Notes: generated from the sequence alone by a model not told the origin. A stretch of DNA of 64,000 bases from Ruminococcus flavefaciens (GCF_900108555.1 NZ_FNWV01000001.1:696973-760972), one strand, 5' to 3'. Shown: positions 24,660 to 33,924, counted from the first letter of the stretch. A program made the numbers and translations.

Positions 24660-25127
24660 ATGAAATACGATCATGCTGAAAAAGCCTGTCAGCTTTTTGC
24701 AGACGGACTCAACTGTGCTCAGTCTGTCCTTGTGGCTTTCTGCGATGTTACAGGACTTGACAGAGAGCTTGCTGTAAAGCTTTCCTCCTCATTCGGCGGC
24801 GGAATGGGACGTATGCGCGAGGTCTGCGGTACCTGCTCTGCCATGTTTATGATAGCAGGTATAGTTTACGGTCCGGGCGAAAGCTTCTCACACGAGGATA
24901 AATCGGAGCATTACAAGAGGATACAGTATCTCGCTTCTCAGTTCAAAGAGGCGCATGATACCATTATCTGCCGCGAACTGCTGAAAGGACTGGCTGTCAC
25001 AAGCACTCCCGAGCCGGAGAAAAGAACAGAGGAATATTACAAGGTGCGCCCTTGTGTAAGGTTCGTTCGTACTGCTGCTGAAATAATGGACAAATATTTA
25101 TCTGAAAACCCACCTGCAAACGGCTAA
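24660..25127 (+). CDS. C-GCAxxG-C-C family redox-type protein
   Basis: A 155-residue soluble protein with the spaced cysteines of the C_GCAxxG_C_C family: NCAQSV near 19, a Gly-rich SFGGGMGRM, VCGTCSAMFM near 58-67, IICRELL near 106 and PCVRFVR near 135. Members are thought to be redox or metal-binding proteins, some next to oxidoreductases; the exact function is unknown. It is transcribed divergently from the IscU-like/GGGtGRT operon and may share its regulation. A second, shorter family member lies at 32467-32820. AAGGAG ribosome site. Confidence 0.85.
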   Translation: MKYDHAEKACQLFADGLNCAQSVLVAFCDVTGLDRELAVKLSSSFGGGMGRMREVCGTCSAMFMIAGIVYGPGESFSHEDKSEHYKRIQYLASQFKEAHDTIICRELLKGLAVTSTPEPEKRTEEYYKVRPCVRFVRTAAEIMDKYLSENPPANG

Positions 25128-25308
25128 TTTTCGACAATATAACATTTTTGTGCATATAGTCACAAATTGCTCTCCTATGGCGTATTTTACAAAAATTGCG
25201 CTTTCACGCTCAAAAGTTTTTACCCTCTTCCTTTCCACCAAATAAAGCCGAAAATACAGCAATGTTTGTGATTTTTTCCTGTACAGGCTATTTTTTACAA
25301 TTTATTTA

Positions 25309-25337
25309 TTGAAATTTGTATTGATTTGGTGTATACT
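25309..25337 (+). promoter_or_regulatory. Promoter of the membrane GGDEF gene
   Basis: TTGAAA at 25309-25314 and TATACT at 25332-25337 are spaced 17 bp. A second TATAAT follows within 15 bp. Confidence 0.6.
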
Positions 25338-25393
25338 ATTCTATAATAGATTTTTATGAGTAAAAACTCACCCGAAGGGAAGTGACTTTTTAT

Positions 25394-26506
25394 ATGACCT
25401 TCCGAAACAGTTCGGAGATCCTGCGTGAGTTTATAGAAGATCATCAGCATTTATTTGACAAAACACACGAAAAGACGATATATATAATCGGTCTTAGCAG
25501 TTGCCTTTTTACACATATTTCCTATTTGATCATGTTTTATATGCTTAATATCAAGGAAATGATGTACTTCAATATTGGCAGCATCGCATTTTATTTAGCT
25601 ACTTTGATTTTTGTACCGATATTAAAAAATGAAAAAAGCCTTTTGATCTATCTATCTGACATCGAGATCATAGCTCATGCTACATACGCCACACATCTTC
25701 TCGGCTGGAAGCCCGATTTTGCAATGTTCCTGCTGCTGATAATCCCTGCAACCTTTCTTACTCAGAGCAGACGGTTCTATATACCTTTTATCATCACCTT
25801 CATTTCAATGGGTACATATCTTTATTTGAAATTGACAGTTACAGATGATACCGTATTTAAATATGTTCTTGAAGACGCAGGTACTCTCAGAGCCATGCAT
25901 ATGACTAATGTTTTCATATGTGTATTTATAATGGTTTTTTCTTCTGCGATATTTATGCTTCATCGTGAATATATGGAGTTCAAGCTCATCAATCAGCGTG
26001 AAACGTTCAAAAATCTCGCTTCTATCGACCCTCTTACACAGCTTTACAACCGCCGTGCTATGAACGAGAACATAAGGACTATCCGCAGAGAGTGTCCTAC
26101 TCCTTCTACAAGCTATGTTATCGGTATCGGTGATATCGACAACTTCAAGCGGATAAACGACACCTACGGACACGATATAGGCGATAAGGTACTGGTCTAT
26201 GTTGCAAATCTCTTCATAAGCCTTATCCCAAAGGGAGGATACGCTGCCCGCTGGGGCGGTGAGGAATTCCTCTTCGTTATCCCCGAAGCTACGATAAAAG
26301 ACGGTGTTGAGTTCACGGAAAAGATACATAAGTCTCTGAGAGCTCATATTTTCGAGATAGAGGACTGTGAATTCGGCGTTACCATGACATTCGGCGTTAA
26401 CACGGGAATACAGACAGATAAGATAGACAGCGTTATCACAAAAGCCGATAAACGCCTTTATAAAGGCAAAAACAACGGCAAGAACCATACAGAGTTCACT
26501 GATTAA
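25394..26506 (+). CDS. Membrane-bound diguanylate cyclase
   Basis: The start is placed at the ATG at 25394 because AGGGAAGTGA lies upstream at a usable distance; a GTG at 25382 is too close to it. The 370-residue product has about six membrane helices in the first 200 residues (LFTHISYLIMFYMLN; FAMFLLLIIPATFLT). The GGDEF domain follows, with DPLTQLYNRRAMNE at its start and the active motif WGGEEF near 286-291. No RxxD inhibitory site is visible. It makes cyclic di-GMP, with the membrane part as presumed sensor. It has its own promoter and terminator. Confidence 0.88.
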   Translation: MTFRNSSEILREFIEDHQHLFDKTHEKTIYIIGLSSCLFTHISYLIMFYMLNIKEMMYFNIGSIAFYLATLIFVPILKNEKSLLIYLSDIEIIAHATYATHLLGWKPDFAMFLLLIIPATFLTQSRRFYIPFIITFISMGTYLYLKLTVTDDTVFKYVLEDAGTLRAMHMTNVFICVFIMVFSSAIFMLHREYMEFKLINQRETFKNLASIDPLTQLYNRRAMNENIRTIRRECPTPSTSYVIGIGDIDNFKRINDTYGHDIGDKVLVYVANLFISLIPKGGYAARWGGEEFLFVIPEATIKDGVEFTEKIHKSLRAHIFEIEDCEFGVTMTFGVNTGIQTDKIDSVITKADKRLYKGKNNGKNHTEFTD

Positions 26507-26536
26507 AAAACGGAAGGCAGGATACCTTCCGTTTTT
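26506..26536. terminator. Bidirectional terminator, GGDEF and isochorismatase genes
   Basis: AAAAACGGAAGG and CCTTCCGTTTTT form a 12-bp perfect stem with a 7-nt loop between convergent genes. Confidence 0.85.
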
Positions 26537-26543
26537 GTTTTTT

Positions 26544-27062
26544 TCAGATATATTTAACGCCGAGAGATGTGAGCTTATCTCTCATTTTCTTATGCTTTGC
26601 ATCGGAGAAACGGCAGCCTGTGCTCTTTTCGATTATACTTACGGTGAGTCCTGCCTTGACTGCTCCCTTTGCCGTAGCTCCTACACAGCCGCACTCGTCA
26701 AGTCCGCAAAGAACTACCTCTTTATAGCCCTGAGACTTCATGTGCTCCCTGAATTTTGAAGCTGTAAAGGTATCGGGAAGATTTTTCTCGAAATACAAGT
26801 CTGTTACCTTATCCATTCCCTTATAAAGCTCCGCGCCCTCTGTTCCCTTTATTGAGAAGCCGATGAACCACTTATTTGTGAATATATTCGGGAACATCTG
26901 CGCAATATAGATAACATCATCGCCGTTTGCATGAAATTCATTTATGCTCCTGTTCACTTCTGCGGTAAGCTTGTCGGTATCATAGCTGAATTTCTTCATT
27001 CTCTTGTCCCAGAGATAATCATTCTGCATATCAATTACGATAAGTGCCTTTTTGTCTGCCAT
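26544..27062 (-). CDS. Isochorismatase-family cysteine hydrolase
   Basis: A 172-residue enzyme with the family triad: Asp11 (LIVIDMQNDY), Lys93 (FEKNLPDTF) and Cys126 (GLDECGCVGATAKGA). The family includes nicotinamidases and other amidases; the short length and lack of a clear zinc triad leave the substrate open. No NAD-salvage gene is adjacent. Cytoplasmic, single gene. Its -35 box touches the terminator of the neighbouring GH44 gene. Confidence 0.88.
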   Translation of the reverse strand: MADKKALIVIDMQNDYLWDKRMKKFSYDTDKLTAEVNRSINEFHANGDDVIYIAQMFPNIFTNKWFIGFSIKGTEGAELYKGMDKVTDLYFEKNLPDTFTASKFREHMKSQGYKEVVLCGLDECGCVGATAKGAVKAGLTVSIIEKSTGCRFSDAKHKKMRDKLTSLGVKYI

Positions 27063-27095
27063 TTTCAGTCCCTCATTTCAATGTTTGTTAAAAAT

Positions 27096-27124
27096 ATTAT
27101 ATCGCATTTTACCGCCAATGTCAA
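27096..27124 (-). promoter_or_regulatory. Promoter of the isochorismatase gene
   Basis: On the minus strand, TTGACA (27124-27119) and TATAAT (27101-27096) are spaced 17 bp, directly beside the GH44 terminator. Confidence 0.8.
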
Positions 27125-27126
27125 GC

Positions 27127-27154
27127 AAAAAGGACTCCTTTCGGAGTCCTTTTT
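27127..27154 (-). terminator. Terminator of the GH44 gene
   Basis: AAAAAGGACTCC and GGAGTCCTTTTT form a 12-bp perfect stem with a TTTC loop, 26 nt past the stop codon. Confidence 0.9.
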
Positions 27155-27179
27155 TATGAGAGGTATTAAAAATTGGATA

Positions 27180-29645
27180 TTACTTTTCAGCCTTTTCGGG
27201 AAGTGAAGGAATAAGCTTTAACAGGTATCTCTGTATTGATACTGCGTCATTTGTTGTAACTCCGTCACCTGTGTTGTAAACATCTGCGTTCTTTGAGCCC
27301 TTATCGGTGATATGGCTATTGTCTGAACCTGTAAGTCCGTACTTATTTGGATTTGCAAGGCTCTGCATGATGAGTACTGCGTCTGAGAGGTCAACTTCAT
27401 TATCGCAGTTAGCATCGCCGTATTTAACATCGGCAGGTGTACCTGATGTTGTTACTGTTGTTGAAGCAGCAGTTGAAGTTGTAGTTGTTGCCTTTGATGT
27501 TGTTGTAGTTGCTGAAGTTGTGGTCGTAGTTGTTGTATCAGGCTTTACTGTAGGTGTTTCGCCCTGTGCATACTCATATATTACCTGTATGCTCTTGTAA
27601 TCAACTGCGATAACATCTTCTACGGAAGCTTCGCTCTTTTCGGAAGCGTCCCACCACTTCTGGAGCTCTATCTTGCCGTCAGCAACAGTTGCCTTGAGCT
27701 CCTCAACTACCTTGTCAGCGCCCTCACCTGTTTCCTTGTTGAGTATGCCGTCAAACTTGACTGTAGCCGTGGAATTGCCCAGATTAAGGCTGTAGCTCTT
27801 GTATGTCCAGAAGTTCTCGCCTGCGTCTGAAACTGCGTTTATACATACTGCGCAGCCTGCTGTTCCCCAGCCTGAACCTGCACTTGAAGTAACATTGCCG
27901 TTGATGATTATCTTTGAAAGGTGCTTTGCGTCCTCGATAGGCACTACAACATAGCCCTTGTCATTTGTAAGCTTCTTTATATCTGTGTATTCTTTTGTTA
28001 CTGTCTCTGTCTTTGTCTCTTCAAAGGTCTTGAGTCCGTCAAAAGCGTCTGCCTTATCGGAAACTACTACCATAGCAGCAGAGAAAGCAGGGAGCTCTAC
28101 ATTTACCTTGTTATCCTTTACGTCCTTAACGATGTCGATGAGCTTTATCTGCTCGTCATCGCCATAAATGGCGTAAACAGCTGCCGACTTGTACTTGTTG
28201 TCTGTGTTTTTAAGGTCGATAACTGCATTTTCAGCTTCCTTGAGGTCCTTGTTTGTGACCATTACAGTTACCTGTGAGTCGTCCTTTGCATTTACAGCAG
28301 CATATGTGCTGGACTTTGAAACGTCCTCACTCTTGGCAGGGACAAGTGTATCGCCAAAGCTTCCGCCCTTGCCGTCATAGTTTGTGTAAAGGTTGATGCC
28401 CGAAACGATGAACGGCTCGCCGCCCCAGAGTGATGCGAAGTAAACGCCCTGATCCGCATAGCAGCCAAGTGCCTCGACCTCAGCGATAGTGCCCGAAGCA
28501 TCATTTCCGCCGCCGAAGTTGTACTCGGAGATACCGAGCTTTGTGCCCGGGTAGTACTTGTCGATGGAAGCCTGTATAGTCGGGAGTATCGGTACATTCT
28601 GCATACACCACTGACCTATCCAGCTGTTCTCGGAGAAGCCTTCCTCATAGAGAGTGCGTACAGACTGAAGTCTGTCCTCAATGCCGTTTCTTGCAGACTC
28701 TGAGTAGTAGTGGATATCAAGTACATCAAGGAGTCTCGTGCCTGTCTCCTCGGAAGCCTTTTTCATCTGGTCAAGATAGCAGTCAAGATACCAGTGATAG
28801 TTATTTGCAGCCTTTACTTCCTCCCACTCGGTATGTGCATCGTCGTCATCGAGGTGGTCGAAAGCTGTATAGCCGTAGAGAGCAGGTCCGAACACCTCTG
28901 CATCTGGATCAAGCTTCTTTACATTTCTTGCCATTTCTATGGACTTTTCACCAAGCTCCTTGATAGTTACAGGCTCGGGGTGCATTCTGCTGTGTGTGTC
29001 GTTCCAGAGTACAGGCTCATTGTCAAGGCTGTAGCCCTGAATACCTGTCTCAGACTTTGAATTGCCCAGCTTCTTGATGATGTAGTTCACATACTCGTCC
29101 ATGTATACTACTCCGTCCGTAAGATCCGGAGTATCTGCAAAAGCAGCGTCCTTTGTGAGAACTACCTTGTTCCAGCGTTTTGAAGGAGCTTTCTCCTCCT
29201 CCGTTACCGTGCCGTTCTTATCTGCTGAAACATAGCCTGCAAGCTGCAGTGTTGTGAGCTTGTAGCCCACATTGTTCTTTGCTGCGTCCTTTGAGAGTAC
29301 CTGAACGCAGTCAGCGGGATCATCTGATTCCGAGAGATTTGTGTCCGAGCTGTGCTTCCAGTCAGAACCTGCGTTGGAAGCGTTTGTCTCCCAGTTGTAT
29401 GCTGTCATACGGTTGCCGCCCTGACGGACAGCATAGGTTTTCACGTCCTTTAGATTAGTGGTGTATTGATTCACGCCATAGATAAGGGGAGATATCTCTT
29501 TTCTTTCACCCTTGAGATCGACTGTGATATTCATATCATAGCCGCCTGCTGCATTTGCGGTACTGTTAGAGATACCGCTCATGGGAGCAGTAACTGCGCA
29601 GCCTGATACGACACAGGCTGCAAGAAACGCTGCTGTCTTTTTCAT
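27180..29645 (-). CDS. Cellulosomal GH44 endoglucanase with CBM-like domain and dockerin
   Basis: An 821-residue secreted enzyme. Order: signal sequence (about 1-33; its VSGC could also act as a lipobox), GH44 catalytic domain (about 36-520; acid/base Glu near 211 in SLDNEPVLW, nucleophile Glu near 372 in GISEYNFGG), a beta-rich carbohydrate-binding-like module (about 555-700; INGNVTSSAGSGWGTAG), a Thr-rich linker (about 705-738) and a C-terminal dockerin (about 740-818; GDANCDNEVDLSDAV). GH44 enzymes cut beta-1,4-glucan and xyloglucan. The layout matches known Ruminococcus flavefaciens GH44 cellulases with a CBM76-type module, by recollection. AGGAGG ribosome site. The XRE regulator gene lies 63 nt upstream with no clear promoter between. 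Confidence 0.93.
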   Translation of the reverse strand: MKKTAAFLAACVVSGCAVTAPMSGISNSTANAAGGYDMNITVDLKGERKEISPLIYGVNQYTTNLKDVKTYAVRQGGNRMTAYNWETNASNAGSDWKHSSDTNLSESDDPADCVQVLSKDAAKNNVGYKLTTLQLAGYVSADKNGTVTEEEKAPSKRWNKVVLTKDAAFADTPDLTDGVVYMDEYVNYIIKKLGNSKSETGIQGYSLDNEPVLWNDTHSRMHPEPVTIKELGEKSIEMARNVKKLDPDAEVFGPALYGYTAFDHLDDDDAHTEWEEVKAANNYHWYLDCYLDQMKKASEETGTRLLDVLDIHYYSESARNGIEDRLQSVRTLYEEGFSENSWIGQWCMQNVPILPTIQASIDKYYPGTKLGISEYNFGGGNDASGTIAEVEALGCYADQGVYFASLWGGEPFIVSGINLYTNYDGKGGSFGDTLVPAKSEDVSKSSTYAAVNAKDDSQVTVMVTNKDLKEAENAVIDLKNTDNKYKSAAVYAIYGDDEQIKLIDIVKDVKDNKVNVELPAFSAAMVVVSDKADAFDGLKTFEETKTETVTKEYTDIKKLTNDKGYVVVPIEDAKHLSKIIINGNVTSSAGSGWGTAGCAVCINAVSDAGENFWTYKSYSLNLGNSTATVKFDGILNKETGEGADKVVEELKATVADGKIELQKWWDASEKSEASVEDVIAVDYKSIQVIYEYAQGETPTVKPDTTTTTTTSATTTTSKATTTTSTAASTTVTTSGTPADVKYGDANCDNEVDLSDAVLIMQSLANPNKYGLTGSDNSHITDKGSKNADVYNTGDGVTTNDAVSIQRYLLKLIPSLPEKAEK

Positions 29646-29708
29646 GTTTTTTCCTCCTGTTTTTAACCATGCCTAAACGGTCTTTTTAACAGCTTATGCT
29701 GTTATCGC

Positions 29709-30611
29709 CTATAGCTCGCCTTCCTTCCACCACGGCACCTGCGGTACTATCTCGTCCTGTTCACCGTTCTCACGTCTGAAAGCTCCGCGCTCCCATAATT
29801 CAACATTGGGATCCATGTATTTCAGATAGTTGGTAATGGTCTTAGCCAGTACCAGTATAAGTGTAAGTGAAGTATGATGTGTGTAGCCGTAGAGTATGAC
29901 AGGCTGGTCATTAATATCGGCAGAAACGCGCCAGACAAGTCCGAAACGGTCGAGCCTGTCGATGATGTGCTGGACCTTTTCCGACGGTATGTCCAGTTTT
30001 TCCGATATCATCGCTACCGAGAACATCTTGTTCCTTACGCTTGCTCCGAGATAGCTTATTATACTTATTGCATCATCGTCGGCAAGTGTATTGAACAGCC
30101 TTACCATATTTGTGGTGTCACCGAAGTAGGAATTAACGCCCTTTTCGGGTATCTCAAGGAAACAGAAGTACCTGAGATCGGTATTCAGCCGTGAGAGTGC
30201 TAATTCACGGTCTGTTTTAAGTCCTGCAAAGGTCTCGTGCTCAAAGCTTGTGCGCAGCCTGCCCACTGTATCTTTATTGGGGTTGCAGGCGCAAAGCGCA
30301 GTATACATCATTTTCATGAAAAGCTCTGAACGCTTTTCTTCGGGAACAGAACGCATCTCGTCATCTATGAGCTGTTCTATATCCCTCTCGCTGTCCATGA
30401 CCTTTACACCGAAAAGAGAATCAAGTGAGATGTTAAGCTCCTTTGCAAGCCGCGGAAGGAGCTCACCGTCGGGATAACTTGAATTCTCCCATTTTGATAC
30501 TGCCTGCGGCGAAACATTCAGCCGTGCCGCAAGCTGTTCCTGAGTCAGCCCTAAAGCTTTTCTGCGTTTTACAAGGTTTGTTCGGAAAGTGCTGTTTTTA
30601 TCCATTTTCAT
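29709..30611 (-). CDS. XRE-family transcriptional regulator
   Basis: A 300-residue cytoplasmic regulator. An N-terminal Cro/C1 helix-turn-helix (about 10-65; LGLTQEQLAARLNVSPQAVS) is followed by a long C-terminal region with a second winged-helix-like segment (ISEKLDIPSEKVQHIIDRLD) and an aromatic end. The effector is unknown. It lies directly upstream of, and in line with, the GH44 cellulase gene, with only a small hairpin (29685-29702) lacking a T-run between. It may be co-transcribed with and perhaps control that enzyme; that is inference. The start could be Met1 or Met3. Confidence 0.85.
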   Translation of the reverse strand: MKMDKNSTFRTNLVKRRKALGLTQEQLAARLNVSPQAVSKWENSSYPDGELLPRLAKELNISLDSLFGVKVMDSERDIEQLIDDEMRSVPEEKRSELFMKMMYTALCACNPNKDTVGRLRTSFEHETFAGLKTDRELALSRLNTDLRYFCFLEIPEKGVNSYFGDTTNMVRLFNTLADDDAISIISYLGASVRNKMFSVAMISEKLDIPSEKVQHIIDRLDRFGLVWRVSADINDQPVILYGYTHHTSLTLILVLAKTITNYLKYMDPNVELWERGAFRRENGEQDEIVPQVPWWKEGEL

Positions 30612-30634
30612 CTCACCTTTTCGTTTCTATAATC

Positions 30635-30663
30635 ATTCTACCACAACTTCAGGTAGATTACAA
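30635..30663 (-). promoter_or_regulatory. Promoter of the XRE regulator, possibly also GH44
   Basis: On the minus strand, TTGTAA (30663-30658) and TAGAAT (30640-30635) are spaced 17 bp, just before the regulator start. Confidence 0.6.
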
Positions 30664-30717
30664 GCGAATATAAATAGATTAAATACAACCAACGGTTGAT
30701 TTTTGCTGTTCATTAAA

Positions 30718-32325
30718 CTACTCCGCACTATTTACAAGGACTTTTCTGAGTTTTATCATATCAAAAACATCGGTGTTTCCGCTGAGATCAAGGTCTGAAA
30801 GAGGCAGGTCGTCCTCACTTATGGATTCTTTTCCCAGAAGATATCTGCTCATTTTCACAAGATCGGATACGCCGACCTCGCCGTCCGTATTCATATCTCC
30901 CATACTGTATTCACACACAGGCGTTACATTGCTCTGAAAGCTGTGAAGCGAAGTAGGTTTGCAGATCTTCCAGCTTGCGTGTGCTCCTCCTGCTTTTTTC
31001 ATCTCTGCGTCCGATCTCATGAACCAGTCATAGGATATACTGCTGCTGTCGATATCGTCCCATGTTGTGTCAATGTGGAAATAATGGCAGCCAAGCTTTA
31101 CGATATTCCACGAGTGTATACCGTTCTGTACAAAGCAAGTCTCTATGCCTGCATCATGGCAGAGAAGATTTAATATCCTTGCATATCCCTCACATACCGT
31201 TGTTTCATTCATGAACACAGATGCATCGTTGTGGTTTTTTCTGCTTGTCTCATCACCCGGATCGTATTCTGTGTTCCTGCATATCCAATCGTGCAGTGCC
31301 CTGACTTTTTCAACATCTGTCATATCATCTGTGATATTCTCGGCAACTACCTTTCTTACCTGTGCCGTGACGTACTGATCTACAAATCCCACATTATCAG
31401 ATGAGGCGAAATGCTCGAAAATGAACTCCTTGTACTCGGGAACAAAATCCCCTGTCTTACTGTCAAAGGCAGGCTTAGAGTTTATGTTCATAAGCTTGGG
31501 GCAATTGTCAAAAGAAGCATCGGAAGTCACCTCAGCGTCTGTAAGGTCAATGTTTTCAAGCTCGGGGCAATTGTAAATGCTGAGATCACTAAGGGCTATA
31601 CTGCCCGAAAAGCTTATTTCTTCAAGGGCATTACAGTCACTGAAAGCGCGTGAGTCTACCTCGGAGTTATTGAGCTTCACGCTTTTCAGCGATCTGCAAT
31701 TTGCAAACGCACTTCTGCCGATGACCGACGGCTTATCGTAATCCACCTCGCTTAAATTTGTATTGGAAAATGCATAAGATCCCACCTTAACTCTCTTGTA
31801 CTCCGTGGGCATATTCACCTTTTCCAGAGCTGTGCAGTCTTTAAATGCATCGCTGGTAAATTCAAGGGTGTTTACACTGTCGGCAAATCCGATGATCTTC
31901 AGCTTTTCGTTCCCCTCAAAGCATATCTCACTTGCATCGGTAACATAAGGCAGATAAAGATCTTCTACATTGGAATCAGCAATATAATAACTATAAAATT
32001 CGACATCAGGATATGTGACCGACTTTACAAACGGATGATCACTCCATACGATATCACATTCTCTGACTTTCATCTCTTCAAAATATTCAGGTATCACTAC
32101 ATTTTCCTTATTGCCCTTATATTCGTGCAAATCAGCATATTCGCCGTAAAATCCTGATATAGTAGCTTCCCATTCATCTGAAACGAGCCTGTTTCCGCCG
32201 CCATAGTAATATATGGGAGGTGTATCTGCTGCATATCCTGATAAGCTCCCCGTACTTCCGACAGTCGGTACAAGTGTAAGCATCAATGCTCCTGCGGTTA
32301 TTGCTGTATGTTTTATTTTATTCAT
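30718..32325 (-). CDS. LRR / transglutaminase-like / dockerin protein
   Basis: The start is placed at the ATG at 32325, where GAGGATAGC fits as ribosome site; an earlier ATG at 32343 has none. The 535-residue product has a signal peptide (to about 34), BspA-type leucine-rich repeats (about 60-300; SAFANCRSLKSVKL), a transglutaminase-like domain with Cys near 378 (TTVCEGYARI), His near 404 (GIHSWNIV) and Asp near 419 (HIDTTWDD), and a C-terminal dockerin (about 470-535; GDMNTDGEVGVSDLV). The triad is intact, so it may crosslink or cleave peptide bonds on the cell surface or the substrate. Attachment is through a cohesin. Confidence 0.88.
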   Translation of the reverse strand: MNKIKHTAITAGALMLTLVPTVGSTGSLSGYAADTPPIYYYGGGNRLVSDEWEATISGFYGEYADLHEYKGNKENVVIPEYFEEMKVRECDIVWSDHPFVKSVTYPDVEFYSYYIADSNVEDLYLPYVTDASEICFEGNEKLKIIGFADSVNTLEFTSDAFKDCTALEKVNMPTEYKRVKVGSYAFSNTNLSEVDYDKPSVIGRSAFANCRSLKSVKLNNSEVDSRAFSDCNALEEISFSGSIALSDLSIYNCPELENIDLTDAEVTSDASFDNCPKLMNINSKPAFDSKTGDFVPEYKEFIFEHFASSDNVGFVDQYVTAQVRKVVAENITDDMTDVEKVRALHDWICRNTEYDPGDETSRKNHNDASVFMNETTVCEGYARILNLLCHDAGIETCFVQNGIHSWNIVKLGCHYFHIDTTWDDIDSSSISYDWFMRSDAEMKKAGGAHASWKICKPTSLHSFQSNVTPVCEYSMGDMNTDGEVGVSDLVKMSRYLLGKESISEDDLPLSDLDLSGNTDVFDMIKLRKVLVNSAE

Positions 32326-32466
32326 TGCTATCCTCATTTCCAAAAAATTTTATATATTAATAATAGCACAAAATGCCATGGATTTCATTATATTTTTATT
32401 AAGCAGTCTTTACTTTTGCCGTTTTTTCTGCTATTATATAGTTATCAATCACAAGGAGTGTTCAAA

Positions 32467-32820
32467 ATGGCAGAAAAAACCGAAAAAGCCGTAAAGTATC
32501 ATAAAAGCTTTTACAGCTGTTCCGCATCTGTACTCTGTGCCTTTGCCGATGACGCAGGCTTGGACATGGAACAGGCAAAAGCCGCAGCTGCGCCATTTGC
32601 AGGCGGAAAAATGATAAAATGCGGTGCTGTAATGGCGGCAGAATATGTTCTCGCAATGAAGTACGGTAAAGATACAGACAAGATAAGCGAATTTGAAAAA
32701 GAGTTCATTTCACGCAACAAGTCTGCGATCTGCCGCGAATTAAAAAGCGGTCTGCGCACTTGCAGAGGCTGCGTTACAGATTCCGCCGAGATACTTGAAG
32801 AAATGCTCAGCAACAGCTGA
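32467..32820 (+). CDS. C-GCAxxG-C-C family protein, short form
   Basis: The start is set at the ATG at 32467 behind AAGGAG; upstream extensions in frame lack a ribosome site. The 117-residue product has the family's spaced Cys residues: SCSASVLCAF near 18-26, Gly-rich PFAGGKMIKCGAV, AICRELK and CRGCVTD. It is a shorter relative of the protein at 24660-25127. Function unknown; redox or metal binding is suspected from the cysteines. A weak promoter (TTTACT, 17 bp, TATTAT) precedes it. The next gene, DAHP synthase, has its own promoter. Confidence 0.8.
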   Translation: MAEKTEKAVKYHKSFYSCSASVLCAFADDAGLDMEQAKAAAAPFAGGKMIKCGAVMAAEYVLAMKYGKDTDKISEFEKEFISRNKSAICRELKSGLRTCRGCVTDSAEILEEMLSNS

Positions 32821-32828
32821 AAACGCTA

Positions 32829-32857
32829 TTGATTTTTTTCACGCAAAGTGATATAAT
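32829..32857 (+). promoter_or_regulatory. Promoter of the DAHP synthase gene
   Basis: TTGATT at 32829-32834 and TATAAT at 32852-32857 are spaced 17 bp, 38 nt before the start codon. Confidence 0.8.
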
Positions 32858-32895
32858 TCTTTTGTTATAAATCATCAGAGAGGAAGAAATACTGT

Positions 32896-33924
32896 ATGAA
32901 TATGAACTTCAAATGCAAGCTTCCTATCCCTGCCGAGGTCAAAGCACAGTACCCCGTTTCGGAGGAGCTTGAAAAGGTAATAGAAGCAAGAAACAAGCAG
33001 ATCGCCGATGTTATAAGCGGAAAGTCCGACAAGATGCTCCTTATCATCGGACCTTGCTCCGCTGATATCGAGGAAAGCGTTCTCGATTACATCTGCCGTC
33101 TGAGAAAGTTGCAGGAAAAGGTAGAGGATAAGATACTCATCGTGCCACGCATCTACACAAACAAGCCAAGAACTACAGGAAAGGGCTACAAGGGAATGCT
33201 GCATCAGCCCGACCCAAGCAAAGAGCCTGATATGTACAAGGGCATAGTTGCAATACGTGAAATGCACCTCCGCGCAATACAGGAAACAGGCTTTACCTGC
33301 GCTGACGAGATGCTCTACCCCGAAAATCACCGTTATCTCAACGATCTCCTCGGATATGTGGCTGTGGGAGCTCGTTCCGTTGAAAATCAGCAGCACCGTC
33401 TTACTGCCAGCGGTCTCAATATACCTGTAGGCATGAAAAACCCTGTAAGCGGCAGTATACCTGTACTTATGAACTCTATCGAGGCTGCACAGTCAGGTCA
33501 CACCTTCCTGTACCGCGGCTGGGAAGTAAGCACAAAGGGCAATCCCCTTGCACATTCCATACTCAGAGGTTTTGAGAACAATTACGGTCAGCATATGCCT
33601 AATTATCACTATGAGGACTTACAGCTCCTCTTTGATATGTATCAGCAGAAGGGCTTTGAAAATCCTGCCGTTATAGTTGATACCAACCACTGCAACTCAG
33701 GCAAGCACCCCCTCGAACAGCCAAGAATAGTCAAGGAAGTCATCAGCAGCTGCCGCTATAACAGCGATATCCGCAAGCTTGTAAAAGGCTTCATGGTCGA
33801 AAGCTACATCGAGGACGGCTCACAGAAGATAGATGAGCATATCTACGGCAAATCTATCACCGATCCTTGTCTCGGCTGGGAAAAGACCGAAAAAATGATA
33901 CTTGATATCGCAGACAGACTGTGA
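32896..33924 (+). CDS. aroF: 3-deoxy-7-phosphoheptulonate synthase, class I
   Basis: A 342-residue enzyme of the AroF/AroG/AroH type. Conserved blocks: LIIGPCSADIEESVLDYICR, the PEP/metal region VPRIYTNKPRTTGKGYKGM, ADEMLYPEN, GARSVENQQHR, and VDTNHCNSGK with metal-binding residues. It condenses phosphoenolpyruvate and erythrose-4-phosphate in the first step of the shikimate pathway to aromatic amino acids. No other aromatic gene is adjacent, and no ACT domain is attached. AGAGAGG ribosome site; perfect terminator after the stop. The symbol denotes the family; the feedback specificity (Phe, Tyr or Trp) cannot be told. Confidence 0.93.
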   Translation: MNMNFKCKLPIPAEVKAQYPVSEELEKVIEARNKQIADVISGKSDKMLLIIGPCSADIEESVLDYICRLRKLQEKVEDKILIVPRIYTNKPRTTGKGYKGMLHQPDPSKEPDMYKGIVAIREMHLRAIQETGFTCADEMLYPENHRYLNDLLGYVAVGARSVENQQHRLTASGLNIPVGMKNPVSGSIPVLMNSIEAAQSGHTFLYRGWEVSTKGNPLAHSILRGFENNYGQHMPNYHYEDLQLLFDMYQQKGFENPAVIVDTNHCNSGKHPLEQPRIVKEVISSCRYNSDIRKLVKGFMVESYIEDGSQKIDEHIYGKSITDPCLGWEKTEKMILDIADRL

